A DNA stretch of 55,553 nt, from contig NZ_NRRY01000032.1 of assembly GCF_016583905.1 (NCBI RefSeq), positions 1-55,553 on the forward strand, given 5' to 3'. Position numbers and translations under genes: made by a program. Under the pieces are notes generated by a model that had not been told where the DNA came from, searched no databases, and worked only from the letters and a program-made list of their open reading frames with translations. The DNA is from Lamprobacter modestohalophilus (GTDB taxonomy: Bacteria; Pseudomonadota; Gammaproteobacteria; Chromatiales; Chromatiaceae). Positions within the stretch are counted from its first letter, which is position 1; each line of letters starts with the position of its first letter. Of this stretch, positions 16,320 to 26,050 are shown one piece after another.

Positions 16320-17036
16320 ATGCAGTCCTCACCTCATTACCACCGCGCCCGTTTTCTGACCGGCCTCTGCCTGGCAGCGGCACTGGCCGCTGCGTCGATA
16401 GGCGCACTCGCCGAAGGTGAGACGCGCTACGTCACCGATCAATACGACTTCAATCTGCGCAGTGGCGAGAGCACGCGGTACAAGATTCTGCGTCAACTGC
16501 CAAGCGGTACGCCGCTGACGATACTCAGCGTCAATCAGGAGAGCGGCTACGCGAGGGTACGCACCGACGAAGGCCTGACCGGATACATCTTGCTGAACTA
16601 TCTACAGAATGAGCCCGCCGCCCGCAGCGAACTCGAGTCAATGCGCGCAAAACTCGCCGCACTGCAGCAGGAGCCCGATAAGCTTGCGGCACAACTGAGC
16701 ACGCTGCAAAACGACTACGATGCACTCACGACTGACGCGGAGATGCTGAAACGCGACAAGCAGGATCTCGAGGCGGAGCTGGCCGAGATCCGGCATGCCG
16801 CGACAAACGCGATCCAGATCGACCGCGAGCGCCACGAGTTGCAACAGCAGGTGTCGACCCTACTGCTGCAGGTCGACCAACTCGAGCACCGCAATCTCGA
16901 GCTCAGCAACAAGACCCGGCAGCATTGGTTCCTGATTGGCGCGGCAGTCGTCGCCGGCGGCATCCTCATCGGTCTTATCCTGCCGAGCCTGCGGCTGCGT
17001 CGGCGGCGCAGCGCATGGCACAGCTCATCGCTCTAA
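16320..17036 (+). CDS. TIGR04211-type SH3 domain membrane protein
   Basis: A 238-residue protein resembling the YgiM family. A signal sequence (about 1-35) is followed by a bacterial SH3 domain (RYVTDQYDFNLRSGESTRYKILRQLPSG to LTGYILLNYL). Next comes a long coiled coil (about 105-200) and one C-terminal transmembrane helix (WFLIGAAVVAGGILIGLILPSL) ending in a basic cluster. The domain would face the periplasm. Relatives have no settled function beyond possible peptidoglycan contact. The start is the ATG at 16320, 34 bp after argF; the longer open frame back to 16035 is the argF shadow. It may be transcribed with argF. Confidence 0.85.
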   Translation: MQSSPHYHRARFLTGLCLAAALAAASIGALAEGETRYVTDQYDFNLRSGESTRYKILRQLPSGTPLTILSVNQESGYARVRTDEGLTGYILLNYLQNEPAARSELESMRAKLAALQQEPDKLAAQLSTLQNDYDALTTDAEMLKRDKQDLEAELAEIRHAATNAIQIDRERHELQQQVSTLLLQVDQLEHRNLELSNKTRQHWFLIGAAVVAGGILIGLILPSLRLRRRRSAWHSSSL

Positions 17037-17100
17037 TCGCGCAGGCGAGCCGATAACCAGCCGTTAAAGACCGTCGAGATCAGTCTCGGCCGATCGACTC

Positions 17101-17158
17101 TTAGAAACCGGATTAGAAATCCAGATTAGCAGCCGGATTAGAAACCGGATTAGAACCG
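17101..17158. repeat. GGATTAGAAACC tandem repeat
   Basis: About five degenerate copies of a 12-13-bp unit close to GGATTAGAAACC fill most of the gap between the SH3 protein and the convergent LysM gene. No hairpin terminator is recognised, so the repeat occupies the place where one would be expected. Confidence 0.75.
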
Positions 17159-17166
17159 GTACTCAG

Positions 17167-18120
17167 CTAGGGAATGACGAGCGACATCCCAGGTGATAAC
17201 GCGTCTGGCGCCATCAACAGGTCACGATTGGCGTCATAGATCCGCTCCCAGGCACTGGCATCACCATAGACTCGGGCGCTGATCCGAGACAGCGTGTCCG
17301 CGGCTCGCACCTCGTAGAACACAGGCGCCGAGGGCTGCGCGAGCGGTGCCGGCGCCGCCTCGGATGCGGCGAGGCCCAAGACGCTCGATCGGTCAGGCGC
17401 ATCGACAGCAGTCGCTTCAGCCTTTGGCCCTTCGCTGATCCGCGCAACGGACGGCTCAAACGGCCCTGAGTCAGACCCCGCGATGGCCTCTTCCGTTTGA
17501 CCGCTTGTGTGTGTTGTCAATCGGGCAAGCCGGGCCTCAGCAGTAGCAAGTCGGCGTTCAAGCTCCACCGCCTGCTGCAATGCCTCGTTCTGGCGCGCCT
17601 TAGCCATCGCCAACTCGGTGCTCAGCCGCTCAATCTCGGTCGCGGCATGAGCCTGGGCTTCAGTCATGGCCGCCGCCCCCTTCTCTGCCTTCTCGGCGCG
17701 ACGCTGGGCCTCGCCCAGCATCAGCTGTTGCTGATGCAAGCGCGCACTGAGCTCCGTCATATCGCTTTGGCAGGTCGTCAGCCCTTCCGGATCAGCGCCC
17801 GTAGCGTCTGGCTCCGGTTGCGAAGCGACCGGCAACAGCCCGTCGAGCCCCAGCATCAGGCGACGCAAGAGGTCCGATTGAGCGGCAACCTCGGCCCGCA
17901 GCTGGCTGGACTCATCCGCCAGCACATCGAGCCGCTCATGGATGCGACCGGCAGTCGCCGCGTCGAGGGATATCCCGGTCTGCTCCCCAGTCTGCTCCCC
18001 AGTCTGCTCACCAACCCCCGGGGCCTGCTGCTCTAGCTCGGGTTGGGCCACTGCCAGGGTCACCGTCACACTCAGCAAGAGCGCGATCGCCAGGCAACCG
18101 ACCCGCAAGGACCAGCCCAT
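17167..18120 (-). CDS. LysM domain protein with coiled coil
   Basis: A 317-residue exported protein. A signal peptide (RVGCLAIALLLSVTVTLAVA) is followed by a repeated GEQT segment and two helical coiled-coil regions (about 50-85 and 110-190). After a Pro/Ala linker comes a C-terminal LysM domain (YEVRAADTLSRISARVYGDASAWERIYDANR to LSPGMSLVIP). The layout recalls a small FimV-like or peptidoglycan-binding protein. The frame is open far upstream into sohB, and I take the ATG at 18120, which gives a clean signal peptide. It lies about 100 bp downstream of sohB on the same strand. The role is inferred only from LysM. Confidence 0.75.
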   Translation of the reverse strand: MGWSLRVGCLAIALLLSVTVTLAVAQPELEQQAPGVGEQTGEQTGEQTGISLDAATAGRIHERLDVLADESSQLRAEVAAQSDLLRRLMLGLDGLLPVASQPEPDATGADPEGLTTCQSDMTELSARLHQQQLMLGEAQRRAEKAEKGAAAMTEAQAHAATEIERLSTELAMAKARQNEALQQAVELERRLATAEARLARLTTHTSGQTEEAIAGSDSGPFEPSVARISEGPKAEATAVDAPDRSSVLGLAASEAAPAPLAQPSAPVFYEVRAADTLSRISARVYGDASAWERIYDANRDLLMAPDALSPGMSLVIP

Positions 18121-18220
18121 GCTGCTGACCCGCTCCCACTGAATACGCTGAGGGCGCTGAGCACGAACCGCCCTGCAATCCCACCTGCGCACTGGTTGGA
18201 GATGCACCATGCTCATCGCT

Positions 18221-19300
18221 TCAGACGTTGCCTCGACCCAGCAGCCAGCGTCCAATCCGGCTCCCAAGCAGTGCAGCAAGAGAGCCAAGCGACGGCACTC
18301 GCGCGCGCGACTCTTCGAGACCAACCGATCCGAGCAGGCGCTCCAGTGGCCGCTTGTGAGCGCGATAACGGAGCTTGTAAAGACTCGCCTCCTCCCGCGC
18401 CGACAGCAAGTAGTCATCACTGGTCTGCACGCCATCAACCAGCCCCAGACTGAGCGCCTGCTCGCCATGCCAATACTCGCCAGTCGCAACCTTGCTCAGA
18501 TCCAGATCCGGGCGGTACGCAGCGATGAACGACTTGAACTGGCCATGGGTCTCCTCGAGCTGCTCGCGCAGCTTAGCCCGCCCCTCGTCGGTGTTCTCTC
18601 CGAACAGCGTCAAGGTGCGCTTGTGCTCGCCAGCCGTATGCAGCTCGAAGTCGACGCCCTTCTGTTGCAGCAAGCGGTAGAAATTCGGCATCTCGGCGAG
18701 CACACCGATCGAGCCCACCACCGCAAAGGGCGCCGCAATGATGCGGTTGGCGACACAGGCCATCAAATAACCGCCACTGGCCGCGACCTTATCGACGGCG
18801 ATGGTCAACGGGATACCGGCGGTCCGCAGTCGCAACAGCTGCGAAGCAGCGAGACCATGCTCGTGCACGGCACCACCTGCATTGTCGAGGCGCACCAGCA
18901 CCTCGTCCTCGGTGCTTGCGGTCATCAACAGCGCCGAGATCAGCTCGCGCAAAGCACCAACCTCGGTGGCCATCAGATCGCCGTGGAAATCGATCACGAA
19001 AAGACGCCGCTGGTCCGGCTGCTCGGCCTTTGCCTTCGCCTTCTCCAGCTTACGCTCAGCCTTGAATGACTTCTTGGCAACCTTTGGCGGCAGTATCGCA
19101 GCCTTGATTCGGTCCGCCATCTGCGCATAGCGGTGGTTCAGATCAACGACCTCGAGACGACTGCCGTCATCATCCTCATCGGACGAGCTGCTCTGCCGAC
19201 CCCGCAGCAGCATCACCGCCAAGAGCCCGATGGCTAGCACTAGGGTCAGGGCTTTGGCCGCGAACAGGCCGTATTCGATCAACGCTTGAATCAGGGTCAT
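18221..19300 (-). CDS. sohB: Protease SohB (S49 family)
   Basis: An inner-membrane serine protease related to signal peptide peptidase SppA. The 359-residue protein has an N-terminal transmembrane helix (ALTLVLAIGLLAVMLL), an acidic linker, a basic segment rich in KAERKLEKAKAKAEQ, and a single S49 domain. The catalytic Ser lies in VAASGGYLMACVANRIIA and the Lys in HTAGEHKRTLTLFGENTDEG, as in E. coli SohB. The length is close to the 349 residues of the E. coli protein. It is followed by the LysM protein on the same strand. It likely degrades cleaved signal peptides or misfolded membrane segments. Confidence 0.93.
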   Translation of the reverse strand: MTLIQALIEYGLFAAKALTLVLAIGLLAVMLLRGRQSSSSDEDDDGSRLEVVDLNHRYAQMADRIKAAILPPKVAKKSFKAERKLEKAKAKAEQPDQRRLFVIDFHGDLMATEVGALRELISALLMTASTEDEVLVRLDNAGGAVHEHGLAASQLLRLRTAGIPLTIAVDKVAASGGYLMACVANRIIAAPFAVVGSIGVLAEMPNFYRLLQQKGVDFELHTAGEHKRTLTLFGENTDEGRAKLREQLEETHGQFKSFIAAYRPDLDLSKVATGEYWHGEQALSLGLVDGVQTSDDYLLSAREEASLYKLRYRAHKRPLERLLGSVGLEESRARVPSLGSLAALLGSRIGRWLLGRGNV

Positions 19301-19397
19301 ACGGTTACTGGATCTCTGTTAAAGGCAACGCTAACAGGTCTCTTCGGACCTGAAGCGCGTTGGGGGGCACTGAATCGATCGCAGCAACCTAGCTGCA

Positions 19398-20237
19398 TCA
19401 GACCGCAATCGGCGCTCGGATCGGCGGATGCGGGTCATAGCCTTCGACGTGGAAGTCGTCAAGCCGATACTCGAACAGGCTCGCCGGTCTGCGAAGCATG
19501 TGCAGGCGCGGCAAGGGGCGGGGCTCGCGGCGCAGCTGCTCATGGACGATCTCGTCGGTCAGATGGTTCTGATAGAGGTGAAGATCGCCGAACGTATGCA
19601 CCAATTCGCCGGCCATTAGGTCCGCTTGCTGCGCCATCATCTGCGTCAACAGCGCATAACTGGCAATGTTGAAGGGCACCCCCAGGAACAGGTCGGCACT
19701 GCGTTGATAGAGCTGGCAGGACAAGGCCCCATCCTGCACATAAAACTGGAACAGGCAGTGACAGGGCGCCAGCGCCATGCGCCCCGCGGCCGCATTCTCC
19801 CGCGGCGAGCAGTTGGATTCCGGAAGATCGGCTGGGTTCCAGGCCGTCACCAGCAACCGACGTGAGTCGGGCTCCCGTTTGATCGCCTCCAACACTTGGC
19901 TGATCTGATCGATCGAGCCGCCATCGGGCGTTGGCCAACTACGCCACTGCGCCCCATAGATGGGGCCGAGCGCACCATCATCGGCCGCCCATTCGTCCCA
20001 GATCCTGACGCCCTGTGCATTTAGGTCGCGGTTATTGGTGGAGCCGGAGAGAAACCAGAGCAGTTCGGCAATAACGCTCTTGAGATGAATCCGTTTGGTG
20101 GTCACCAGGGGGAAGCCGGCGGCGAGATCGAAGCGGACCTGGCGACCGAATACGGAGCGCGTACCGACACCGGTGCGATCGGATCGATCGCGACCGTTGT
20201 CGACCACATCGCGGAGCAAGTCGAGATACTGTTGCAT
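19398..20237 (-). CDS. thyA: Thymidylate synthase
   Basis: Methylates dUMP to dTMP with 5,10-methylenetetrahydrofolate (EC 2.1.1.45). The 279-residue protein shows the folate/dUMP-binding [30 protein letters not shown], the active-site Cys in [36 protein letters not shown] and [12 protein letters not shown]. About ten residues (around SPRENAAAG) are inserted before the active-site Cys relative to E. coli ThyA. The ATG at 20237 (MQQYLDLL) matches E. coli MKQYLELM; the TTG two codons upstream is not needed. It is downstream of gpmI on the same strand. Confidence 0.96.
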   Translation of the reverse strand: MQQYLDLLRDVVDNGRDRSDRTGVGTRSVFGRQVRFDLAAGFPLVTTKRIHLKSVIAELLWFLSGSTNNRDLNAQGVRIWDEWAADDGALGPIYGAQWRSWPTPDGGSIDQISQVLEAIKREPDSRRLLVTAWNPADLPESNCSPRENAAAGRMALAPCHCLFQFYVQDGALSCQLYQRSADLFLGVPFNIASYALLTQMMAQQADLMAGELVHTFGDLHLYQNHLTDEIVHEQLRREPRPLPRLHMLRRPASLFEYRLDDFHVEGYDPHPPIRAPIAV

Positions 20238-20318
20238 AAGCAAAGCCGTGGCTGAGACAAGTCAAGCAGCGCCGAGCCAAGCCGAGCGACTGGCTGCAGC
20301 GCCGCCCGCCAACCACGG

Positions 20319-21863
20319 CTATTTCTGAGCCGGTTTCAGCAAGATCGATTTTCCCTGCATGGCCTCAGGCTGTGGCAGCCCCATGAGCTGCAGCACGGTT
20401 GGGGCAACATCCTCGATACCGGCACCGATCCGCAGCCGCCAGGCGACCTCATCGATGACCAAGCAGGGCACCGGATAGACGGTATGGCGGGTGTGCGGCT
20501 CGCCGGTGAGAGGATCGATCATCTCATCGCAGTTGCCATGATCGGCGGTCAGCAACACCGAATAGCCCTCAGTAGCCGCGCTATCGATAACGCGCCCAAC
20601 CTCGCGATCAAGGGTCTCGACCGCCTGGATAACGGCCGATCTCACCGCGGTATGGCCGACCATATCGCCGTTGGCAAAATTCACCACGATGAACGCATAG
20701 GCGTGGCTCTCGAGGGCAGCGATCACCGCATCCGCCACCTCGGCGGCGGACATCTCGGGCTGAAGGTCATAGGTCGCGACTTGCGGCGAGGGAATCAAAC
20801 AACGCTCTTCGCCAGGAAACGGATCGCTGCGACCGCCGTTGAAGAAGAAGGTCACATGCGCGTACTTCTCGGTCTCAGCGCAGTGGAACTGCGGCAGCTC
20901 GGCATCACTCAGGATCTCGCCCAGCACCACCGGAGGCATCTCGTGGCTGAAGGCCGTCGGCAGCCCGTACCAGGGGTCGTACTCCATCATGCAGGTCAGG
21001 TCCGCAGCCTTGAAGCCACCCCGATCGAACGGATCGAAGTCGCGGTTGTAGAGCGCCGAGACGATCTGTCGCGGGCGATCCTTGCGGAAGTTGAAGAAGA
21101 TCACCGGGTCGCCGTCCTGGATCAGCTCAGCACCCGTGATCAGCGTCGGGCGGATGAACTCATCGTCCTCATCGGCCGCATAGGCCTGCTCGATGGCAGC
21201 GCGCGCGGAATCCGCTCGACGACCCTGACCATGCACCAGCGCATCAAAGGCCAGCTTGGTGCGATCCCAGCGCTTATCACGGTCCATCGCGTAATAGCGC
21301 CCAGAAACGCTTCCAATCAGGCCGCCGGCTGCAGCAAGCGCCTCGTCGAGCGCCGCCAGATAGCTCAGCGCAGAGCGTGGCGCGGTATCACGACCGTCGG
21401 TGATCATGTGCACCACCGGACGCGCACCCTGGTACTTGGTGAGCTTGATCAGCGCGTTGAGATGCCGAACATGGCTATGCACACCGCCATCGGACACCAG
21501 TCCCATCAGATGCAATGGCCGGCCAAGCTCAACCGCACGCCGCGCCGCGGCCTGCAACACCTTGTTATCAAAAAAACTCCGATCGGCAATCGCATCGTCG
21601 ATCAGGACCAGATCCTGACGGACGGTGCAGCCCGAGCCGAGCGTCATGTGCCCAACTTCGGAGTTCCCCATCTGGCCCTCGGGAAGACCGACGGCACGCG
21701 CCGAAGCTTGCAAGACAGTGTGGGCATTGCTCGCGAACAGCCGATCGAAATTCGGCGTCTGCGCAAGTGCGATTGCATTGTTTGCCTTGCTCGGGTTGGT
21801 GCCGAAACCATCGAGGATGATCAGGATCACCGGGCGCCGCGGTAGCTCGAAACTCTGTCCCAT
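20319..21863 (-). CDS. gpmI: 2,3-bisphosphoglycerate-independent phosphoglycerate mutase
   Basis: Interconverts 3- and 2-phosphoglycerate (EC 5.4.2.12) in glycolysis and gluconeogenesis. The 514-residue protein belongs to the alkaline phosphatase superfamily with two manganese sites. Seen are LIILDGFG, the phosphorylated Ser in GNSEVGHMTLGSG, HMITDGRDT, FNFRKDRPRQI, NFANGDMVGHTA and the metal site LTADHGNCDEM. The length is standard. It is followed 75 bp later by thyA on the same strand and diverges from glgC. Confidence 0.96.
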   Translation of the reverse strand: MGQSFELPRRPVILIILDGFGTNPSKANNAIALAQTPNFDRLFASNAHTVLQASARAVGLPEGQMGNSEVGHMTLGSGCTVRQDLVLIDDAIADRSFFDNKVLQAAARRAVELGRPLHLMGLVSDGGVHSHVRHLNALIKLTKYQGARPVVHMITDGRDTAPRSALSYLAALDEALAAAGGLIGSVSGRYYAMDRDKRWDRTKLAFDALVHGQGRRADSARAAIEQAYAADEDDEFIRPTLITGAELIQDGDPVIFFNFRKDRPRQIVSALYNRDFDPFDRGGFKAADLTCMMEYDPWYGLPTAFSHEMPPVVLGEILSDAELPQFHCAETEKYAHVTFFFNGGRSDPFPGEERCLIPSPQVATYDLQPEMSAAEVADAVIAALESHAYAFIVVNFANGDMVGHTAVRSAVIQAVETLDREVGRVIDSAATEGYSVLLTADHGNCDEMIDPLTGEPHTRHTVYPVPCLVIDEVAWRLRIGAGIEDVAPTVLQLMGLPQPEAMQGKSILLKPAQK

Positions 21864-22219
21864 TGTCTCTCCGTGAATCAGGTCAAACTGGCCCCGATCT
21901 CAATCTGGGGCACAAGGAAATAGTCGCTCGACAGGCACAAGCCAACGTGCGCCAACCAGGAGCAAAGCCCAGCCAATCGTGCTTGAGCTGTCGGATCGCA
22001 ACAACAGAACCGTCTCCGGGTTTATCATGGGGCGATGTCAGGCTCGACGAGCATCAAAGTCTCGCCGACGACGACATCGAACACAACCAAACTGAGCGAC
22101 CATTGTAACGCGGTAGGCGTTGCGACGAACGCATCAACGACCACCTGGCCAAAAGCTGACCAAGGGCCCGTGATCCGTTATCGACGCTCAGTTTCCGACT
22201 CACAGCGCCTGGAGGAGAC
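21864..22219. other. Divergent gpmI/glgC intergenic region
   Basis: This 356-base gap holds no gene I can support. It should carry promoters for both gpmI and glgC. A small GCCCC/GGGGC hairpin lies near 21890-21912. An AGGAG ribosome binding site is seen at 22211-22215, just before the glgC ATG. No riboswitch or strong operator stands out. Confidence 0.5.
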
Positions 22220-23479
22220 ATGCCCGATCGAATCATCGCTTTCGTTATGGCCGGTGGACAAGGCTCGCGCCTGCAACCGCTGACCGCTGCCCGCTCAAAG
22301 CCATCGGTGCCCTTCGGCTCGCGCTACCGCATCGTCGACTTCGTGCTCAGCAACCTGATCAACTCGCAGATCAGGACCATCTACCTGCTGGTGCAGTACA
22401 AGTCGCAGTCGCTGATCGAGCACGTGCGTAAGGCCTGGACCATCTCGCCGTTGCTCAAGGATCAGTTCGTTACCGTGGTGCCGCCGCAGATGCTGCTCGG
22501 CGAATCCTGGTTTCAGGGCACCGCAGACGCGGTCAACCAAAACCTCAACCTGATCGAAGAACATGGCCCCGACCTGGTCGCGGTGTTCGGTGCCGATCAT
22601 ATCTACCGGATGGACATCTCGCAGATGGTCGCCTTCCACAAGGAGCGCGAGGCCGATGTCACCATCTCCGCGCTGCCGGTGCCACTCGAGGATGCAAAGG
22701 GCTTCGGCGTCATTGCCGCCGACACCGAGGGACGGGTCGAAGCCTTTCAGGAGAAACCGGCCAACCCCTCGCCGATGCCGGATGATCCCAATAAGGCCTA
22801 TGCATCGATGGGCAACTACATCTTCAGTACCGAGGTGCTGATCCGAGCGCTACAAGACGCGCAGCAGGCCGGCGAGACCGATTTTGGCCAACACGTGCTG
22901 CCACGGCTGCTCGCCAGCAAGCACCGGCTGTTTGCGTACGACTTCGCGACCAACGAGATCCCCGGCATCAATGCCTATGAAGATCGTGTCTACTGGCGCG
23001 ACGTCGGCAGCATCGACGCCTATTTCAATGCGCACAAAGATGTGCTCGGTGCCGAGCCGGTCTTCGATGCCTTCAATCCAGACTGGCCGATCTACTCGAG
23101 CAACTATCAGGGACCGGTCGCACGGGTGCTTGGCGGGCAGATCGAGAACACCCTGCTCGGCGCCGCGACCATGATCCACGACAACACCCGGATCAGGAAC
23201 TCCATCATTCGGCGCGAGGCGGTGATCGACGAGGGAGCGGAACTCGAGGACTGCATCATCATGGACTATGTCCATGTCGGCAAAGGCGCGCGCCTGAAGA
23301 AGGTGATCGTCGATCGACACAATGCCATCGAGCCCGGTGCGGTCATTGGTTACGACCGCGAGACCGATTCCAAGCGCTACAAGGTGTCTTCCGGCGGTGT
23401 CACCGTGGTCCCAGCCGGTCACTCGAACACCTTTGCGCGCGCCGTCGTCGGACGGCAGGGTCGAGGTTACTCGGAATAG
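22220..23479 (+). CDS. glgC: Glucose-1-phosphate adenylyltransferase
   Basis: Makes ADP-glucose for glycogen synthesis (EC 2.7.7.27). The 419-residue protein has the nucleotide-binding FVMAGGQGSRLQPLTAARSKPSVPFG, the inhibitory and glucose-phosphate region VFGADHIYRMD, FQEKPANP and the left-handed beta-helix C-terminus (TRIRNSIIRREAVIDEGAELEDCIIMDYVHVGKGARL). The start follows GGAGGA closely. No other glg gene is nearby. A strong hairpin terminator follows, so it is a single-gene unit here. Confidence 0.96.
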   Translation: MPDRIIAFVMAGGQGSRLQPLTAARSKPSVPFGSRYRIVDFVLSNLINSQIRTIYLLVQYKSQSLIEHVRKAWTISPLLKDQFVTVVPPQMLLGESWFQGTADAVNQNLNLIEEHGPDLVAVFGADHIYRMDISQMVAFHKEREADVTISALPVPLEDAKGFGVIAADTEGRVEAFQEKPANPSPMPDDPNKAYASMGNYIFSTEVLIRALQDAQQAGETDFGQHVLPRLLASKHRLFAYDFATNEIPGINAYEDRVYWRDVGSIDAYFNAHKDVLGAEPVFDAFNPDWPIYSSNYQGPVARVLGGQIENTLLGAATMIHDNTRIRNSIIRREAVIDEGAELEDCIIMDYVHVGKGARLKKVIVDRHNAIEPGAVIGYDRETDSKRYKVSSGGVTVVPAGHSNTFARAVVGRQGRGYSE

Positions 23480-23484
23480 CAGCC

Positions 23485-23527
23485 AAAAAAGGGGGAACAC
23501 TGGTCGCCCAGCATTCCCCCTTTAGCC
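23485..23527 (+). terminator. Rho-independent terminator after glgC
   Basis: AAAGGGGGAA-CA-CTGG and its partner CCAG-CA-TTCCCCCTTT form a long stem with a two-base mismatch around a TCGC loop. It is flanked by A-runs on the left and T-rich sequence on the right. It begins nine bases after the glgC stop and could also serve the minus-strand ihfB transcript arriving from the right. Confidence 0.75.
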
Positions 23528-23697
23528 TTTAGCCAGCGCCAGCAGTCGATGCTCAGGCGATCGAGCGGCTGGCTAGAAAAAACCAAGACCGTCGCGAAAA
23601 CGGGCTTTCTCGGGTCAGCGAGCTGCCGGAGACCGTCTCAGGCGGTGGCTACCTGAGCCTCAGCCGGCTGACTAAACCTCGGCCGACTGACTGAACC

Positions 23698-24066
23698 TCA
23701 GTCGACACTGGCAGGAACAGCCCGCCGTGCGCCAGCGCTGTTGTCGTTCTCGTCGTCCTCGGTGATCTGGGCCAACTCTACCTGATAGGCAAGGTTGACC
23801 CGATCGCGAAGCTCCTTGCCTGGTTTGAAGTGCGGCACATGCTTTCCCGACAGCGCAACCGCATCACCCGTCTTCGGATTGCGGCCCACCCGGGGTGGCC
23901 GAAAATGGAGCGAAAAGCTGCCAAACCCGCGAATCTCGATGCGCTCACCCGAAGCAAGCGCACCACTCATCTGCTCCAGGATACAGCGGACAGCGAGCTC
24001 GACGTCCTTATAGGCGAGATGACTTTGCTCCCGCGCGAGAATATCGATGAGCTCGGATTTCATCAT
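23698..24066 (-). CDS. ihfB: Integration host factor subunit beta
   Basis: A DNA-bending architectural protein that pairs with IHF-alpha. The first 95 residues match E. coli IhfB closely: [39 protein letters not shown] with the intercalating Pro, and [15 protein letters not shown]. The 122-residue protein carries about 25 extra C-terminal residues, acidic then Ala/Arg rich ([13 protein letters not shown]). Short acidic tails occur in some relatives but not in E. coli. It lies 90 bp downstream of rpsA, the classical order. Confidence 0.95.
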   Translation of the reverse strand: MMKSELIDILAREQSHLAYKDVELAVRCILEQMSGALASGERIEIRGFGSFSLHFRPPRVGRNPKTGDAVALSGKHVPHFKPGKELRDRVNLAYQVELAQITEDDENDNSAGARRAVPASVD

Positions 24067-24156
24067 AACGGATAGCCTGCATTAGCGATGCAAGCCCGGC
24101 ACAAGGCACCGGGCATGTAATCACAAGGATTGACGTCTGCGGAAGGCGCAGCCAGA

Positions 24157-25836
24157 TCAGTCCTTCGCGGCCTCTTCCATCTGCTGCTTGAGGATATCCC
24201 CGAGCGTTGCGGTGCCAGCCTGCGCCTCTCGGGCGTAGCCTTTAATGGCCGCTTGCTCATCCGCCATGTCCTTGGCCTTGATCGACAGCGAGATGCTGCG
24301 GTTCTTGCGATCGACGCCAAGGAACTTGGCCTCAACCTCTTCACCCACCTTCAGCACCGCACGCGCATCCTCGACCCGATCGCGCGAGATCTCGGAGGCA
24401 CGCAGATAGCCCTCGACACCATCGCCGAGGTCGATATTGGCGCCCTTGGCGTCGACCTCGGTAATGGTCCCGTTGACGATGCTGCCCTTCTCATGCACGG
24501 CGACGAAGCTCGAGAACGGGTCTTTATCCAACTGCTTGATGCCGAGCGAGATGCGCTCGCGCTCCGGGTCAACCGACAGCACCACGGTCTCGACCTCATC
24601 GCCCTTCTTGAAGCTGCGCAGCGCGTCCTCGCCAGACTCATCCCAAGAGATGTCGGAGAGATGCACTAGGCCGTCGATGCCGCCGTCCAGACCGATAAAG
24701 ATACCGAAATCGGTGATCGACTTGATCTGGCCAGCGACATGGTCGCCCTTCTTGTGGATCGCCGAGAACTCATCCCAGGGGTTGGACTGGCACTGTTTCA
24801 CGCCCAGCGAGATGCGGCGACGCTCCTCGTCGATATCTAGCACCATGACCTCAACGTCGTCACCCATGTTGACGATCTTGCTCGGGTGCACGTTCTTGTT
24901 GGTCCAGTCCATCTCGGAGACGTGCACCAGGCCCTCGACACCCTCTTCGATCTCGACGAAGCAGCCGTAGTCGGCAATGTTCGTGACCTTGCCGAAGACG
25001 CGCGTGCTTTCGGGATAGCGGCGCGAGATATTGACCCAGGGGTCCTCGCCCATCTGCTTCAGCCCGAGCGAGACGCGCTGACGCTCGCGGTCGAACTTGA
25101 GCACCTTGACCATGACCTCTTGGCCGATCTCGACCACCTCAGACGGGTGCTTGACCCGACGCCAGGCCATATCGGTGATATGCAGCAGGCCATCGATACC
25201 GCCCAGATCCAGGAAGGCGCCATAGTCGGTGAGGTTCTTGACCACGCCGTTGAGCTCCAGCCCTTCCTCGAGCTTCTCGAGCAGCTGCTCGCGCTCGGCG
25301 CTGTACTCTTCCTCGACCACCGCGCGGCGAGAGACGACGACATTGTTGCGGCGCCGATCGAGCTTGATCACCTTGAACTCGAGGTCCTTGCCTTCGAGAT
25401 AGGTGGTATCGCGCACTGGGCGGATATCGACCAGTGAGCCCGGCAGGAACGCACGCACACTGCCCAGTTCGACGGTAAAGCCACCCTTGACCTTGCCGTT
25501 GATCTGGCCGGTGACCGTCTCGCCGTCATCGAATGCGCGTTCGAGCTTATCCCAAGCGGCGAAGCGCTTGGCCTTCTCGCGCGAGAGTCGGGTCGCGCCA
25601 AAGCCGTCTTCGACCGCGTCGAGCGCGACCTCGACGTCATCGCCGACGGCGACCTCCAGCTGGCCCTCAGGGCTGAGGAACTGGTTACGCGGAATGATCC
25701 CTTCCGACTTGAGGCCGGCATTCACGATGACAGAGTCAGCAGTGATGGCGACGACTTGGCCGGTAACGATGGTGCCCGGCTGAAGCTGAGTATTAGAGAG
25801 GCTCTCTTCGAAGAGCTCGGCGAAGCTTTCGGTCAT
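24157..25836 (-). CDS. rpsA: 30S ribosomal protein S1
   Basis: The mRNA-binding ribosomal protein needed for initiation on structured mRNAs. The 559-residue product contains six S1/OB repeats, recognisable by recurring blocks such as [41 protein letters not shown] and [22 protein letters not shown]. coli S1 has 557 residues. I use the ATG at 25836 ([13 protein letters not shown], as in E. coli MTESFAQLFEESL); the open frame to 25905 is untranslated leader. The roughly 210-base gap to cmk contains a T-rich stretch after a weak stem near 25929-25965, so rpsA may have its own promoter. Confidence 0.97.
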   Translation of the reverse strand: MTESFAELFEESLSNTQLQPGTIVTGQVVAITADSVIVNAGLKSEGIIPRNQFLSPEGQLEVAVGDDVEVALDAVEDGFGATRLSREKAKRFAAWDKLERAFDDGETVTGQINGKVKGGFTVELGSVRAFLPGSLVDIRPVRDTTYLEGKDLEFKVIKLDRRRNNVVVSRRAVVEEEYSAEREQLLEKLEEGLELNGVVKNLTDYGAFLDLGGIDGLLHITDMAWRRVKHPSEVVEIGQEVMVKVLKFDRERQRVSLGLKQMGEDPWVNISRRYPESTRVFGKVTNIADYGCFVEIEEGVEGLVHVSEMDWTNKNVHPSKIVNMGDDVEVMVLDIDEERRRISLGVKQCQSNPWDEFSAIHKKGDHVAGQIKSITDFGIFIGLDGGIDGLVHLSDISWDESGEDALRSFKKGDEVETVVLSVDPERERISLGIKQLDKDPFSSFVAVHEKGSIVNGTITEVDAKGANIDLGDGVEGYLRASEISRDRVEDARAVLKVGEEVEAKFLGVDRKNRSISLSIKAKDMADEQAAIKGYAREAQAGTATLGDILKQQMEEAAKD

Positions 25837-26050
25837 GCTGTGAATGTTCCTGGCGTCCCACGCCATCTCCTGATGTTGAGCCGCAGCCGCATCAACGGGC
25901 TGCAAGCAGCAGGAGGGTTGAGTTAAAACAAAACGACCGAGGCGGTTGCCGATCGGCCGAGGTCATCAAACATGGATTAGAGGCAGCCCGATCGCGCACT
26001 CGCGCAGGGCCAGCTCTAAACCTAACGTCTTGTCTCGAAGGCGCTTGCTC

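Noticed and set aside
20484-21845. 453-residue plus-strand open frame opposite gpmI
   Set aside because: It is the complement of a complete gpmI; composition is His/Arg-biased with no recognisable domain.
25929-25965. Rho-independent terminator between cmk and rpsA
   Set aside because: A T-rich stretch is present on the minus strand, but the stem needs two central mismatches, so the evidence is too weak for a separate feature.
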